Assembly: GCF_963678635.1 (NCBI RefSeq)
Contig: NC_087071.1
Location: 42,668,153-42,732,152, forward strand
Direction: 5' to 3'
Source of the DNA: Symsagittifera roscoffensis
Lineage: Eukaryota > Xenacoelomorpha > Acoela > Convolutidae
DNA length: 64,000 nucleotides
The notes under the pieces were generated by a model. It had not been told where the DNA came from, ran no database searches, and saw only the letters and a list, made by a program, of their open reading frames with translations. Below are positions 56,001-64,000 of the stretch, one piece after another. Positions within the stretch are counted from its first letter, which is position 1, and the number at the start of each line of letters is the position of its first letter. Position numbers and translations under genes: made by a program.

Positions 56001-56900
56001 ATGGATTTTTTTACTATTGAACTAGTTTCTAATGCTTCTTTTAATTGTAATCCGAATAGAAGTTTTAGTTCTTTTGAAAATATTTTACCAGAACAAATAC
56101 ATCTTAAAGGAGAATTGGAGAATGCTATTTCAGAAATATCGTACCCGTCATTGTACCACAACGTTACTGAGGGAAAGTTAATTTTCATAGATGGGCGAGA
56201 AAGCTCTGAGGAAAAAAGAAATAATCAACCGATGCATATTAATCCCGGATTGTATCTCCATGTTTTGTTCATATAGTTGTAGCCTTGAATGACAAAGTTC
56301 GAAAACGTATCGGTGCACAAAATTGTGAATATATTGGAACTTATATTTCAGTAGTTAAAAGTACACAAAAAAAGCCATTCCTTTACCAGAGGATCAGTCA
56401 GTGTTTGTTATTCATAATTCAAAGCGCTGAATTGAGTCACATTTTTGGTTGTGATTTAGAACAAAACCAGACAGGTGTTATAATAAAAGAAACGGTCCAC
56501 ATTATCCTCATGATTCATTCGAAATTATAAGAATACATTCCCTGATGATTTATAAGGATATTTTAGAATATAAAATAGTAGGTGCTAAAAAAACTTCATT
56601 ACTTCGTTGTATTCCGTTCATTTCGAAATTAAAAAATGGAAGAAATTAATATCTACAGGACAGTAAAAAAATTATCAATCCTTTACGAAACTACTTTTTA
56701 AAAGTTTTTTAAGAAACTCTGCCCACAGCAGAAAAACAGAACTAAGTGATACTACAGGTGAAAATTTTTTTTTTGTGTTTGTAGGAAATGCACGAGTTAA
56801 TTTCCTTTTTGCAAGATTTCGGATAATCATTTTTGTTGATATTTCAAACAAAAAGTTGTCGAAAAAGGTAGTTCGAAAATCAGTCGCTCTCGCAAAGACA
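56001..56900 (+). pseudogene. Polinton putative minor capsid (penton-like) protein (broken)
   Basis: Starts MDFFTIELVSNASFNCNPN at 56,001 and is open for 91 codons (LPEQIHLKGELENAISEISY is the best conserved part). It continues in another frame from 56,285 (MNDKVRKRIGAQNCEYIGTY..SHIFGCDLEQNQTGV) and ends near 56,900 around ELSDTTGENFFFVFVGNARV. The N-terminal pattern (polar residues, then an IHLKGEWE-like strand and EISYP) and placement just before the major capsid gene fit the small jelly-roll protein of Polintons. The specific assignment is inference; another structural protein is possible. Confidence 0.55.
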
Positions 56901-56939
56901 TTTTTGACAAAATAAAATAGATAAAATGAGTAGAAAATG

Positions 56940-58120
56940 AAGTGCTCATTTTCGGTAATGAGCTTTTAAAAACTCTTCTCTGAAAAATTCTGATAAAGTC
57001 CCAGTTTTCGAATTAATTATTTCATCTTCACACAAAAAGTATTTCCCAGTACTTCTCTAGATGAAAGCAGTATTGAGTTTGAAGTGGATATGCGTGATAC
57101 CCACCTCAGTTTAAAGCTTCAATTATTCAAAGGAAGATTGTATAATGCTTTTTAAAAACAGAAAGCAGAATATAAATCAAAATCAGACGATGACACAGAT
57201 GAGGAAACACAAACCTATTTATAATTTGTAAACAATCTCCATCTACTATATTCTCTTTTCTCCAATTGTGATGTTTAATTTACAATACAATTGTTTACAA
57301 CGTTAATGACTTATATCCTCATAAAGCACAAATACCGAACGAATTCAATTCGTCGGCAGTGAGTAACAAAGGAATACTTGCTTGTCACGGATATAGTTTA
57401 GATGAAAATTCGGAATCATTTAAAATGCATCCGTTCACTAATAGAGCAGGCTTGCCGTTGATTTTTGTATTTTTGAAAAATTATTAGTACCAAAACCTAA
57501 TCTTTATATGCTGTCTGATAATTGTTGATTGTTTGCTGTTTACTAGAAAGATTTTAGTAGCTGAACTTAATCATCAATACTTGCAATGGAATCTGAAAAG
57601 GGAACCTGCTCTTTACAATTACATGGAAACTATAGCAAGAACCTTTATCATTCCATCTCGTCAAAACCAGTTTATCCAGGAAAATGTTTTCAATAATGCC
57701 CCACTCAGGCGAATAGCTTTTGCAATGAATACAGTTTCACCTGTTGGGGATCGTTTCAAGAAAATCATTTCAATTATCAACAGTGTCTTTTGAGAGAGCT
57801 TGGAATTATTCGGGGCGGAAGAGCAATTATTTTAATAGATAAAACTTCCCCTTGTCGCCCCTGTGTTACAACGAAGGAAGCAATGCAGTTTAACGAAGAT
57901 GTTCCAGCTCTTCCTATGTAAGATTTTCAAAATCACTATATTTTAGTTTTCTACTTGACTTCGCTACAGGATGCAGCTGAACAGTTGCATTATCCAGAAC
58001 TTAGTGGAGAGAGTTTGAGACTAGAAATGTTTTTCCAAATTCCCTAGGGGCAAGTAACGGAAGTGATAGTTTTGGGAGAAAGACTATCAAACTCTCAAAT
58101 CGACAAAATTGGAATAAACG
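56940..58120 (+). pseudogene. Polinton major capsid protein (double jelly-roll type), broken
   Basis: Segments in order over about 390 codons with several shifts: SIEFEVDMRDTHLSLKLQLF (57,070-57,130), FVNNLHS..IFS (57,215-57,265), VNDLYPHKAQIPNEFNSSAV (57,305-57,365). Next are LYNYMETIARTFIIPSRQNQ with FNNAPLRRIAFAMNT (57,610-57,735, the longest open part, 57,533-57,793), FNEDVPALPM (57,890), and LSGESLRLEMFFQ..VTEVIVLGERL (58,000-58,090). The strand pattern and the closing SLRLEMFF..VIVLGE fit the capsid family of Polintons. Comparable length is somewhat short because the N-terminal part is partly missing. Inactive. Confidence 0.65.
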
Positions 58121-58452
58121 CTAAAGTGTTTGGGTTTTTGAAATTTCAGGTTCCTATAAAAATATTGTATCTCTTCCGTTATTGTACTATCTGTTTTTAT
58201 TTTTCAGAGCTAGAACTCCTGAAAAAAATAGAGAATGAATGCTGTGAATTGAAAATCCGAAAAATTTCTTCTACCTAGACTGTAAAATGGTGTTCAATAA
58301 CCTTTGGCAACTACAGAAAGCATGTGTATGGACTTTGTTAATTCATTTCCTAAATGCGTGTAAGTCATTAGTCCTACTTTTTTTAATCCTAAATACACTA
58401 TCAAAATATCAATTTCTTTTTTTAAGATGTAAATCAGTCTACAATTTAAAAT
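58121..58452 (+). other. Interval between capsid and protease genes, no clear gene
   Basis: Two short open frames (to 58,278 and 58,287-58,484) without recognised motif. TGCGTGTAAGTC at about 58,358 resembles a donor and TTTTTTTAAG at 58,420 is a weak acceptor candidate, so a small intron before the protease is conceivable. Confidence 0.25.
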
Positions 58453-58760
58453 ATGGATATTTTTTCACTTCTGCAAATTATTGAAAGATTTTCTGAGCTC
58501 AGGTTCAAGTACATGGGATCATACCCTTCTGATATAGTACCTCAACTATCAAAGTACACTTTGGCAATTATTAACTCCGACCCAAGCAATGATAGAGGAG
58601 AACACTGGATCATGATTCCTCAACAGAAAAAAATTACTACTTTGATGATTCTTTGGGTAGACAGATATCAATTCACCGCTTTTTGACAAAAAAGTATCGA
58701 CGAATGGTTCCTCGAAAGCTACAAAAAACAGATAACTTGTTTGGAGTTTACGCAACCTAA
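58453..58760 (+). pseudogene. Polinton cysteine protease (adenovirus/Ulp1 type) lacking the catalytic Cys
   Basis: ATG 58,453 starts MDIFSLLQIIERFSEL. YMGSYPSDIVPQL and AIINSDPSNDRGEHW carry the expected N-terminal motif and catalytic His (GEHW, 58,597-58,608). After a frameshift near 58,625, YYFDDSLGRQISIHRF gives the Asp position, and KLQKTDNLFGVYA is the region of the nucleophile. Where the family has Cys before Gly, this copy has Phe (TTT, 58,740-58,742). These proteases cleave capsid precursors. This copy cannot be active. A stop follows immediately. Confidence 0.7.
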
Positions 58761-59839
58761 TTTAAAATTCTTCAGTTTAAATTCTTCCAGTAGAATTGAA
58801 AAACTATCATGATGTGCTTGTTTCGAAATTTATCAGTAACTTTATATAAAAGTACTTTTTTCATTTGTAAGTGTCAATTTTTGCAGTAAATTTACTATGC
58901 AATCAAGTGAATTGTTTATTTATTTATGTAATTTAATTTTTAAAATTCCTTAGTTTTTTTTTACAAAAAAGTATCTTAACAACTAATGTTTGGTGAAATA
59001 CGCGGAGGATGATGATGGATTGTGGATATTGTAGTCCCCCAACTGAAAGAATCAACAATAGAATAGATAACTTTACGAAAAATGTAACTAACTCCTAGTA
59101 AATTGTTTAATCTTCTGAAACGTTTGTTCTGAGAAAGATAGACAAACTATCATACAAAATTATCAGACACAAAAAATCATGTTACTATATCTTTCTCAGT
59201 GTAAGTTTTTACCGGTGCAGAGCAATTGACAAAAGTGGATAATATTTTCTTAGAAATTTCACAATATTAAAGATTTCTTAAAAGATTGGAGACAAAGGGA
59301 TGAAAGAGAACTGAAATTAATCGTGGCGAGAAATATCACAAAAAATGAACATGTTGAGGTAAAAATGGGAACTGGGTAAAAATATCTGATTGGTCGAAAC
59401 TTAAAAATTTTTTATGTTTTTTATCTTAGTTCCAATGAAAAGTCCATGCAGTTCTGATTGCATGTATTTCAGTTTTTTATGAGTTTCAATCAATCAAGAA
59501 AGCAATTCGCGCTTCAATAACTACGTGGAGAAAAGCTTATGTGCATCTGTCATATGATGATGGGATAATTAAGTGAAAAATAAAATAAAATAAGTCATAA
59601 AGTTAATAAGTATAATGGATCTGTCAAGATTCCCCTGTTATCCCGTGGAGCGGAATAACTAACCTGTCAAAGATAATCCCTTCTTGTCAGTTTTATCAGA
59701 GGAAGATAAAAATTACTCCCGAGGGAAGATAAAAAGGATGAAATAAGTATTCAATAGATTTTTTGAAAAAAAATTTTCTGTGTGATATATTAGTTTATGA
59801 TCCCATACTTTAAATCAAAAGTAAATTTTTCTCAAAAAT
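58761..59839. other. No gene seen after the protease
   Basis: About 1.1 kb of AT-rich sequence. No ATPase-like P-loop, terminal inverted repeat or other expected Polinton feature was recognised. A short GC-richer patch near 59,625-59,725 (TTCCCCTGTTATCCCGTGGA) is not explained. Confidence 0.5.
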
Positions 59840-60410
59840 TGCTATCTGAAACTTACCACCCAAAATTACCAACTTACCATCCAAGACGAAAATGTTTTTT
59901 CCAGGTAAAAAAGGATTTGCAATTAAAACTTATAAAAATATCAAAATATTCTGAAACTTAATCTTATCTGAAACTTACCATCCATTTTTTTCGAGTTTTT
60001 CAAGATAAAAAAGATTTTTCAAGATAAAAATGTATTTGCAAGTAAGACCTTATATACTTTTTAAAAAATTTTCTGAAACCTTCCATTTCAAACTTACCGT
60101 CCAAAAAAAAATTTTTTGTTTTTGATTTTTCAAGATAAAAATTTTTTTTCAAGATACAAATGTATTTGCTTGTAAAACTTATTAAAGTTTCAAAAGACTT
60201 TTCTAAAACCTATCATCTGAAATAAACCATACCGAAGTTTTGTAACACATGATAGCCCTTACATATCACTTATGATGTAATACATGATAGCCCTTACATG
60301 ATCGTAAAAGTTAGCTAAGAAACGCAAGTATCAGCAAAATCGACCTACAAAAAATTCGGGCGCCGAAAAAGTTTTCTGAAGCTTAACATCTTACCGTCTG
60401 AAACTATGAA
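59840..60410. repeat. Irregular ~125-bp repeats with splice-site-like core
   Basis: CTGAAACTTACCATCC-type words occur at about 59,850, 59,872, 59,966, 60,095 and, weaker, near 60,200 and 60,380, interspersed with TTTTCAAGATAAAAA and ATTTGCAAGTAAAACTTAT. On the minus strand each reads GATGGTAAGTTTCAG, i.e. donor-like GTAAGT followed by acceptor-like TTTCAG. The same word is found once per unit at 17,212, 19,094, 21,135, 24,762 and 29,353. No gene. Confidence 0.6.
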
Positions 60411-60900
60411 ACATATAACCTTAATACATGGGAAATCTAAAGCCTATGTTAATACATAGGGTGCTGACTGGATACTCTATAGCCTGTGATAATACTTGGG
60501 GGTCATCACCCACCCTCCCCCCCTGATCGCCACCAACATATAATACTGTTATTTTATTCAAGTGTTTTTGGTGTCCGAGTTGCTTTCGGTGACCCAGACT
60601 ACTTCAGCAATAATCTAATCAGAAGTGAAGATACAGCGCGACATAACTATCCCGAAACGCATGCACATTATGGGAAATGTATTCGAGAACCTTGAAGTTT
60701 TCATTTTTCCTCACACCGCACCGATGGACAGTAGTTTTGAATTTGAAATCAATTTGCGTTCCCACGGAAAAATTCAAAGAAACAGAAACTACGAGATAGA
60801 TCGGGAAGCTTGTCCCTATTTCTGTTTCAATTTATTCATGTTTGCAAGCTGATCCATTTTCCCTGTGGATCGTTTCAAATCCCACACTTATTTGTGTATG
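60411..60900 (+). other. Segment similar to the ends of the 1.9-kb units, with short open frames
   Basis: TTAATACATGGGAAATCTAA..GGGGGTCATCACCCACC with CCCCTGATCGCC resembles 17,240-17,370. Downstream frames to 60,852 (e.g. IMGNVFENLEVFIFPHTAPM) have no identified homologue in the window. Confidence 0.35.
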
Positions 60901-61834
60901 AAAAGCTAACTTTTTGAGTTTAAGACAAATTAAACCTCACATTTTCAATTGCCGTTGCTGAATTGAAATAAAAAATTCCACTGTGAAGACTGTTGAAATA
61001 TGCATGTTCTACAGGTCAATTAAAAGAGGAAACAAAAAATTATATTTTTCTGTTTCCAAATTGTACTTTGAGCTGAAAAAGCAAGCTGAAATTAGAAAAC
61101 ATTGTCAATCTTTCTGTAAAGAAAATCTTGGATAAACTTGATGATAGAACTCTGACTAAAAGACAAAAAATTTTCGAGCATGTAGATGAATGTATTTAGT
61201 ATTAGGACGGGAATGACATGTCTACACAATTCATGAGAAATCAGAAAAACAGTTGATTGGTTTAAAAAATATTTGTAGCGTTATATAAATAACATACCGG
61301 TTATTGGATTCTGATAAGGTCTAATTTTCAGCGAATCTTTTTCGAAATTTTTTCGATTTGAAATTTTTTCAATTTTGGAAATGTACAGTTTCTCGATATA
61401 TTGAATTTTCTGGAGGCTTCGAGGAGCGAAGAGTTTGGATTCTTTCCTGAAAGCTTGGAGGTTCAGTAAAACTTAAGGATTTTTCACCTTCAATGTTTTC
61501 ACGGTCCAAGAAAGCTTTACAGAATATCCACCATTTAAAACCTTTTTCAATAAGCTCAGAAACAGCAACCATCTAGGAAAAGGTTTCAATTGTCAATAAA
61601 AACTGGCGAATGGAGGGATTGATAATAAAATGCGTTGCCGCTGAAAAACTTGCATGTTCAATCAATTCCACTAAGAAGGTTCAAAAATTGCTGTTTGTTA
61701 AAAAGCATCTAACAACATCACAAGTTATTGTTCAGAAAGAATCCGATTTTAAATTTCAACCTAAAAACGAAAGGAGATTTTTTTCAGAAGACGAAAAAAA
61801 GGTAGACTATAATAGAAACAAGATTACTTTATAG
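60900..61834 (+). pseudogene. PolB-region relic, copy D
   Basis: Homologous to 42,990-43,620. KILDKLDDRTLTKRQKIFEH with DECI and DMSTQFMRNQK (about 61,120-61,245) matches the FDEKDDMSSRFVRIQK region. The stretch from 61,460 to 61,690 follows 43,435-43,620 at the DNA level (AATAAAATGCGTTGC is shared). The open frame 61,610-61,834 is not in a supported frame throughout. Palm motifs are absent; it stops before motif A. Strongly decayed. Confidence 0.45.
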
Positions 61835-62639
61835 GTACAAAGAAAGAATGAAAAAAGATTTTTTTTAAAATTTGTTTTTTCATGAAACTTGTCTCTTTTC
61901 ATATGTATTTGAGTTATTGAAATGATTTATTTCGAAGAAGGCAGCAAAATGTGCTCAATTTTACAATATAATCCAATAAAAAAACTTTTTATTGTGCTGA
62001 ACTAGCTACTATAGTGCTGAAGTAAATCCAGCGCAGAAAATGAACTGAAACTAAATCTTTATAATGCTCTCAAGTTCGGTTATAACTCTCCGCAAAGTTT
62101 GAGAATAAAATAGCTTGAAGATTTTTTTCAGCGTCTTTATGATGTAAATTTTGTGCAATAATTTGAACCAAACTTACAATCACAAAAAGGATCAACTCTT
62201 TTGGTTCAAAATTAGCAAGATAAAAAGGGTCAATATTGTAGGAATAAATACATACAACCAATTTTTACCACCTTATCTTTTAATCAAATGAATTGATCCG
62301 TTTTGTGGGTGCTGTTTTGGCTCAAAATTCTACAAAAGTAGTTGCAGCAAAAAACATTATATCATAACTTTTTTCTTTAGAAATTCAGTTTTAATTAAAA
62401 TTGTATGGTTTGATATAGGGATGTAAGCTGAGTTTGAAAAAAGAATTATCTTTGAGCGTGTCTGACAATTTGTTCGCCAATTGCAGTTGACCTCTGACTG
62501 TCTCGCTATAACTAAAGAAGAATAAGCTATTTGCCTTTGATTACATAAAAAACAGTCCCGAACTGACAATGCAATAAGTTTTTACATGGCATACTTTTCC
62601 TACTTAAACATAGCGCACACATTGGATAAAAAGGGTCAG
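61835..62639. other. No gene seen
   Basis: AT-rich spacer between the PolB relic and the Gypsy fragment. Short frames of 60-70 codons occur on the minus strand without any recognised pattern. Confidence 0.5.
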
Positions 62640-63640
62640 GGAATGACACCCATACCATAGTTTAGTTTTTTGGCACTCGGGGAAACCGACACCTCCTGCG
62701 TATTAAGAGGAGTGGATAAAAAAAGGTCAACTGGGACAGGATTGCGAAACATGATGTCAGTCAGACGATTTTTACTTCATAGCTACTCGCACGAAACACA
62801 AATTGCCGCGCTTCCGTAGGCTGTCGCAGGAAAATAAACCGAATCGATTTCGAAAAGATTCTAAATTAAAACATTTTTTTATGCATCGGGAATAAGGCAC
62901 AGCGGATAATCGAAACAAGGAAAGCCGGGTGAAGTTCAGCACGTAGCCGTATCCCAGGGCAATCTATTATATGGTACGCGTATTCAAACTCGAGAAAAAC
63001 GTAGCTCTTGAAAGGGGATTTGTCTATGGAATCTGAATGCCGAAGGTATTTTTTCACTACAATCAAAACAACGGAGGAAGTCTATCGGGTGGATCTATCA
63101 TACGAGCGGTCCTATAAGTCGTACACTGGTAGACTAGGGTCAACAGCGCCACACAATAGTATCAAAGAGGAAACTGTTGTAATCATACGAAAGGGAGCAG
63201 GCTTCTTACGAAACCGCGGGATAACTGGACAAAAATTATAGTCGCATCAGATAACATCAGTGTGTGTCCCGCGTAAAGTTCTACATACAACGCATGCCGA
63301 CAAATTGATCACTGCGAGCAAACATGTCGCGGGACCCGTAGAGGAACTAACTGGTGGAAAGCAAGATGACGAGTCCGGATGGTGCAAGACGAAAAACAGC
63401 ACCATTAAAGCATGCAGAGTATGGCATGCAGCAGCCAAGACCGGCAGGTCGGATATGTAAATCAAGAAATTGAACTCATGTCAAAAAAAACAAAAACAAA
63501 AATAATTGGATACAAAAAAAATTCAAGCGCCCGATTAAAGGTAAATGTACGCTGCAAGAGCACGAGGTGGCGTGTGGAAAGCGGGTACCTCGTTAGCACA
63601 ATTTTTTGTATGACAGTTTTCAAAGGCATCATGTGCAAGG
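62640..63640 (+). pseudogene. Second Ty3/Gypsy gag fragment
   Basis: Matches 32,080-32,420 at the DNA level: GCGAAACATGATGTCAGTCA.. around 62,744 (gag N-terminus) and GGCACAGCGGATAATCGAAA (62,895), corresponding to KAQRIIETRKAG, then ACGCGTATTCAAACTCGAGA (62,976). It is in the same orientation as the Gypsy element at 31.8 kb, but less of it is preserved. The segment 63,240-63,640 keeps the GC-rich composition of that element, but no protein is recognisable. It ends near the (AG)n tract. Confidence 0.5.
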
Positions 63641-63661
63641 AAAGGCGGCTACCTATTTGAT

Positions 63662-63664
<3 letters not shown>

Positions 63665-63712
<48 letters not shown>
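63665..63712. repeat. (AG)24 microsatellite
   Basis: 48 bases of uninterrupted AG. Minus-strand frames containing LSLSLSLS come from this tract and are not genes. The last 290 bases of the window (63,713-64,000) hold nothing recognisable. Confidence 0.98.
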
Positions 63713-63716
<4 letters not shown>

Positions 63717-64000
63717 TGCCAATAAGTTTACACGACAAAGTAGATAGGAGATTGTCGCGATTAACATAGGAAGGACATATCAATAGGTTAGACAATTTTT
63801 TTGCCAAACGTAATTGCAGTAATGAAAGATGACAGTATAAAATTAGCATTAGAAGCGAAATAATGGGAGAAGCAGGTACAGTATAACAAGTATTTAATGC
63901 CAAAGACGACTTGAAAAACAATTGTACAACAAACAGTGGGACGTATATTTCACAACATTTAATTACCATTTTGCCTAAAGGTTGCGCGCGAAACAAAAAA

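Noticed and set aside
58760-59840. Search for a Polinton packaging ATPase or terminal inverted repeat
   Set aside because: No P-loop-containing frame and no inverted terminal sequence could be recognised by eye.
63462-63996. Frames with LSLSLS repeats
   Set aside because: Product of the (AG)24 microsatellite.

Overview
This window is AT-rich (about 70% A+T) eukaryotic DNA, almost certainly from an invertebrate animal. It contains BEL/Pao and Ty3/Gypsy retrotransposons, Polinton/Maverick-type DNA virus-like elements, a gene with a short GT..AG intron, minisatellites, and a 200-N scaffold gap. The repertoire would fit a cnidarian or another small-genome invertebrate; the sequence alone does not settle the phylum. 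Nearly everything recognisable is mobile-element DNA in various stages of decay. The best candidate intact host-type gene is a sulfotransferase-like gene on the minus strand at 25.2-26.0 kb.

Layout: (1) 1-5.2 kb, minus strand: 5' half of a BEL/Pao element (LTR, primer site, gag, protease, start of RT), followed by a tRNA-like relic. (2) 5.4-14.9 kb: rearranged Polinton accessory genes (two-exon zinc-finger gene, several small orphan genes, a 49-aa membrane protein) separated by regularly spaced CCAAT-box arrays and a CRE/heat-shock-type promoter. (3) 15.1-21.6 kb: nested tandem repeats (0.31-kb and 1.9-kb units). (4) 21.3-31.8 kb: DNA polymerase B (PolB) relics, each followed by a convergent sulfotransferase-like gene; the polymerase-end/sulfotransferase block is duplicated at 4.6-kb spacing. 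One copy carries a 956-bp terminal-inverted-repeat insertion whose empty site is preserved in the other copy. (5) 31.8-36.3 kb: a heavily decayed Ty3/Gypsy element, an inverted second integrase fragment and the gap. (6) 36.5-39.9 kb: roughly 0.9-kb tandem repeats. (7) 40-45.6 kb: a third PolB copy with palm motifs visible but motif C mutated. (8) 46-49.3 kb: a C-rich tract and two copies of a 1-kb repeat. (9) 49.4-58.8 kb: the most complete Polinton: inverted zinc-finger/orphan block, duplicated promoter-gene block, integrase, putative minor capsid protein, major capsid protein and adenovirus-like cysteine protease, all broken. (10) 59.8-64 kb: a splice-site-like repeat, a fourth PolB-region relic, a second Gypsy gag fragment and an (AG)24 tract.

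How the parts relate: regions 2, 4, 7, 9 and part of 10 look like shuffled pieces of one Polinton-type family. The same blocks recur in direct and inverted orientation with the same internal order, so gene limits, the intron and regulatory arrays can be inferred by comparing copies inside the window. The unusual points are the conserved promoter architecture (evenly spaced CCAAT boxes; CRE next to a four-unit heat-shock element; a CArG box) and the repeated association of a sulfotransferase-like gene with the polymerase 3' end. All homology statements come from reading motifs by eye; no database search was run.
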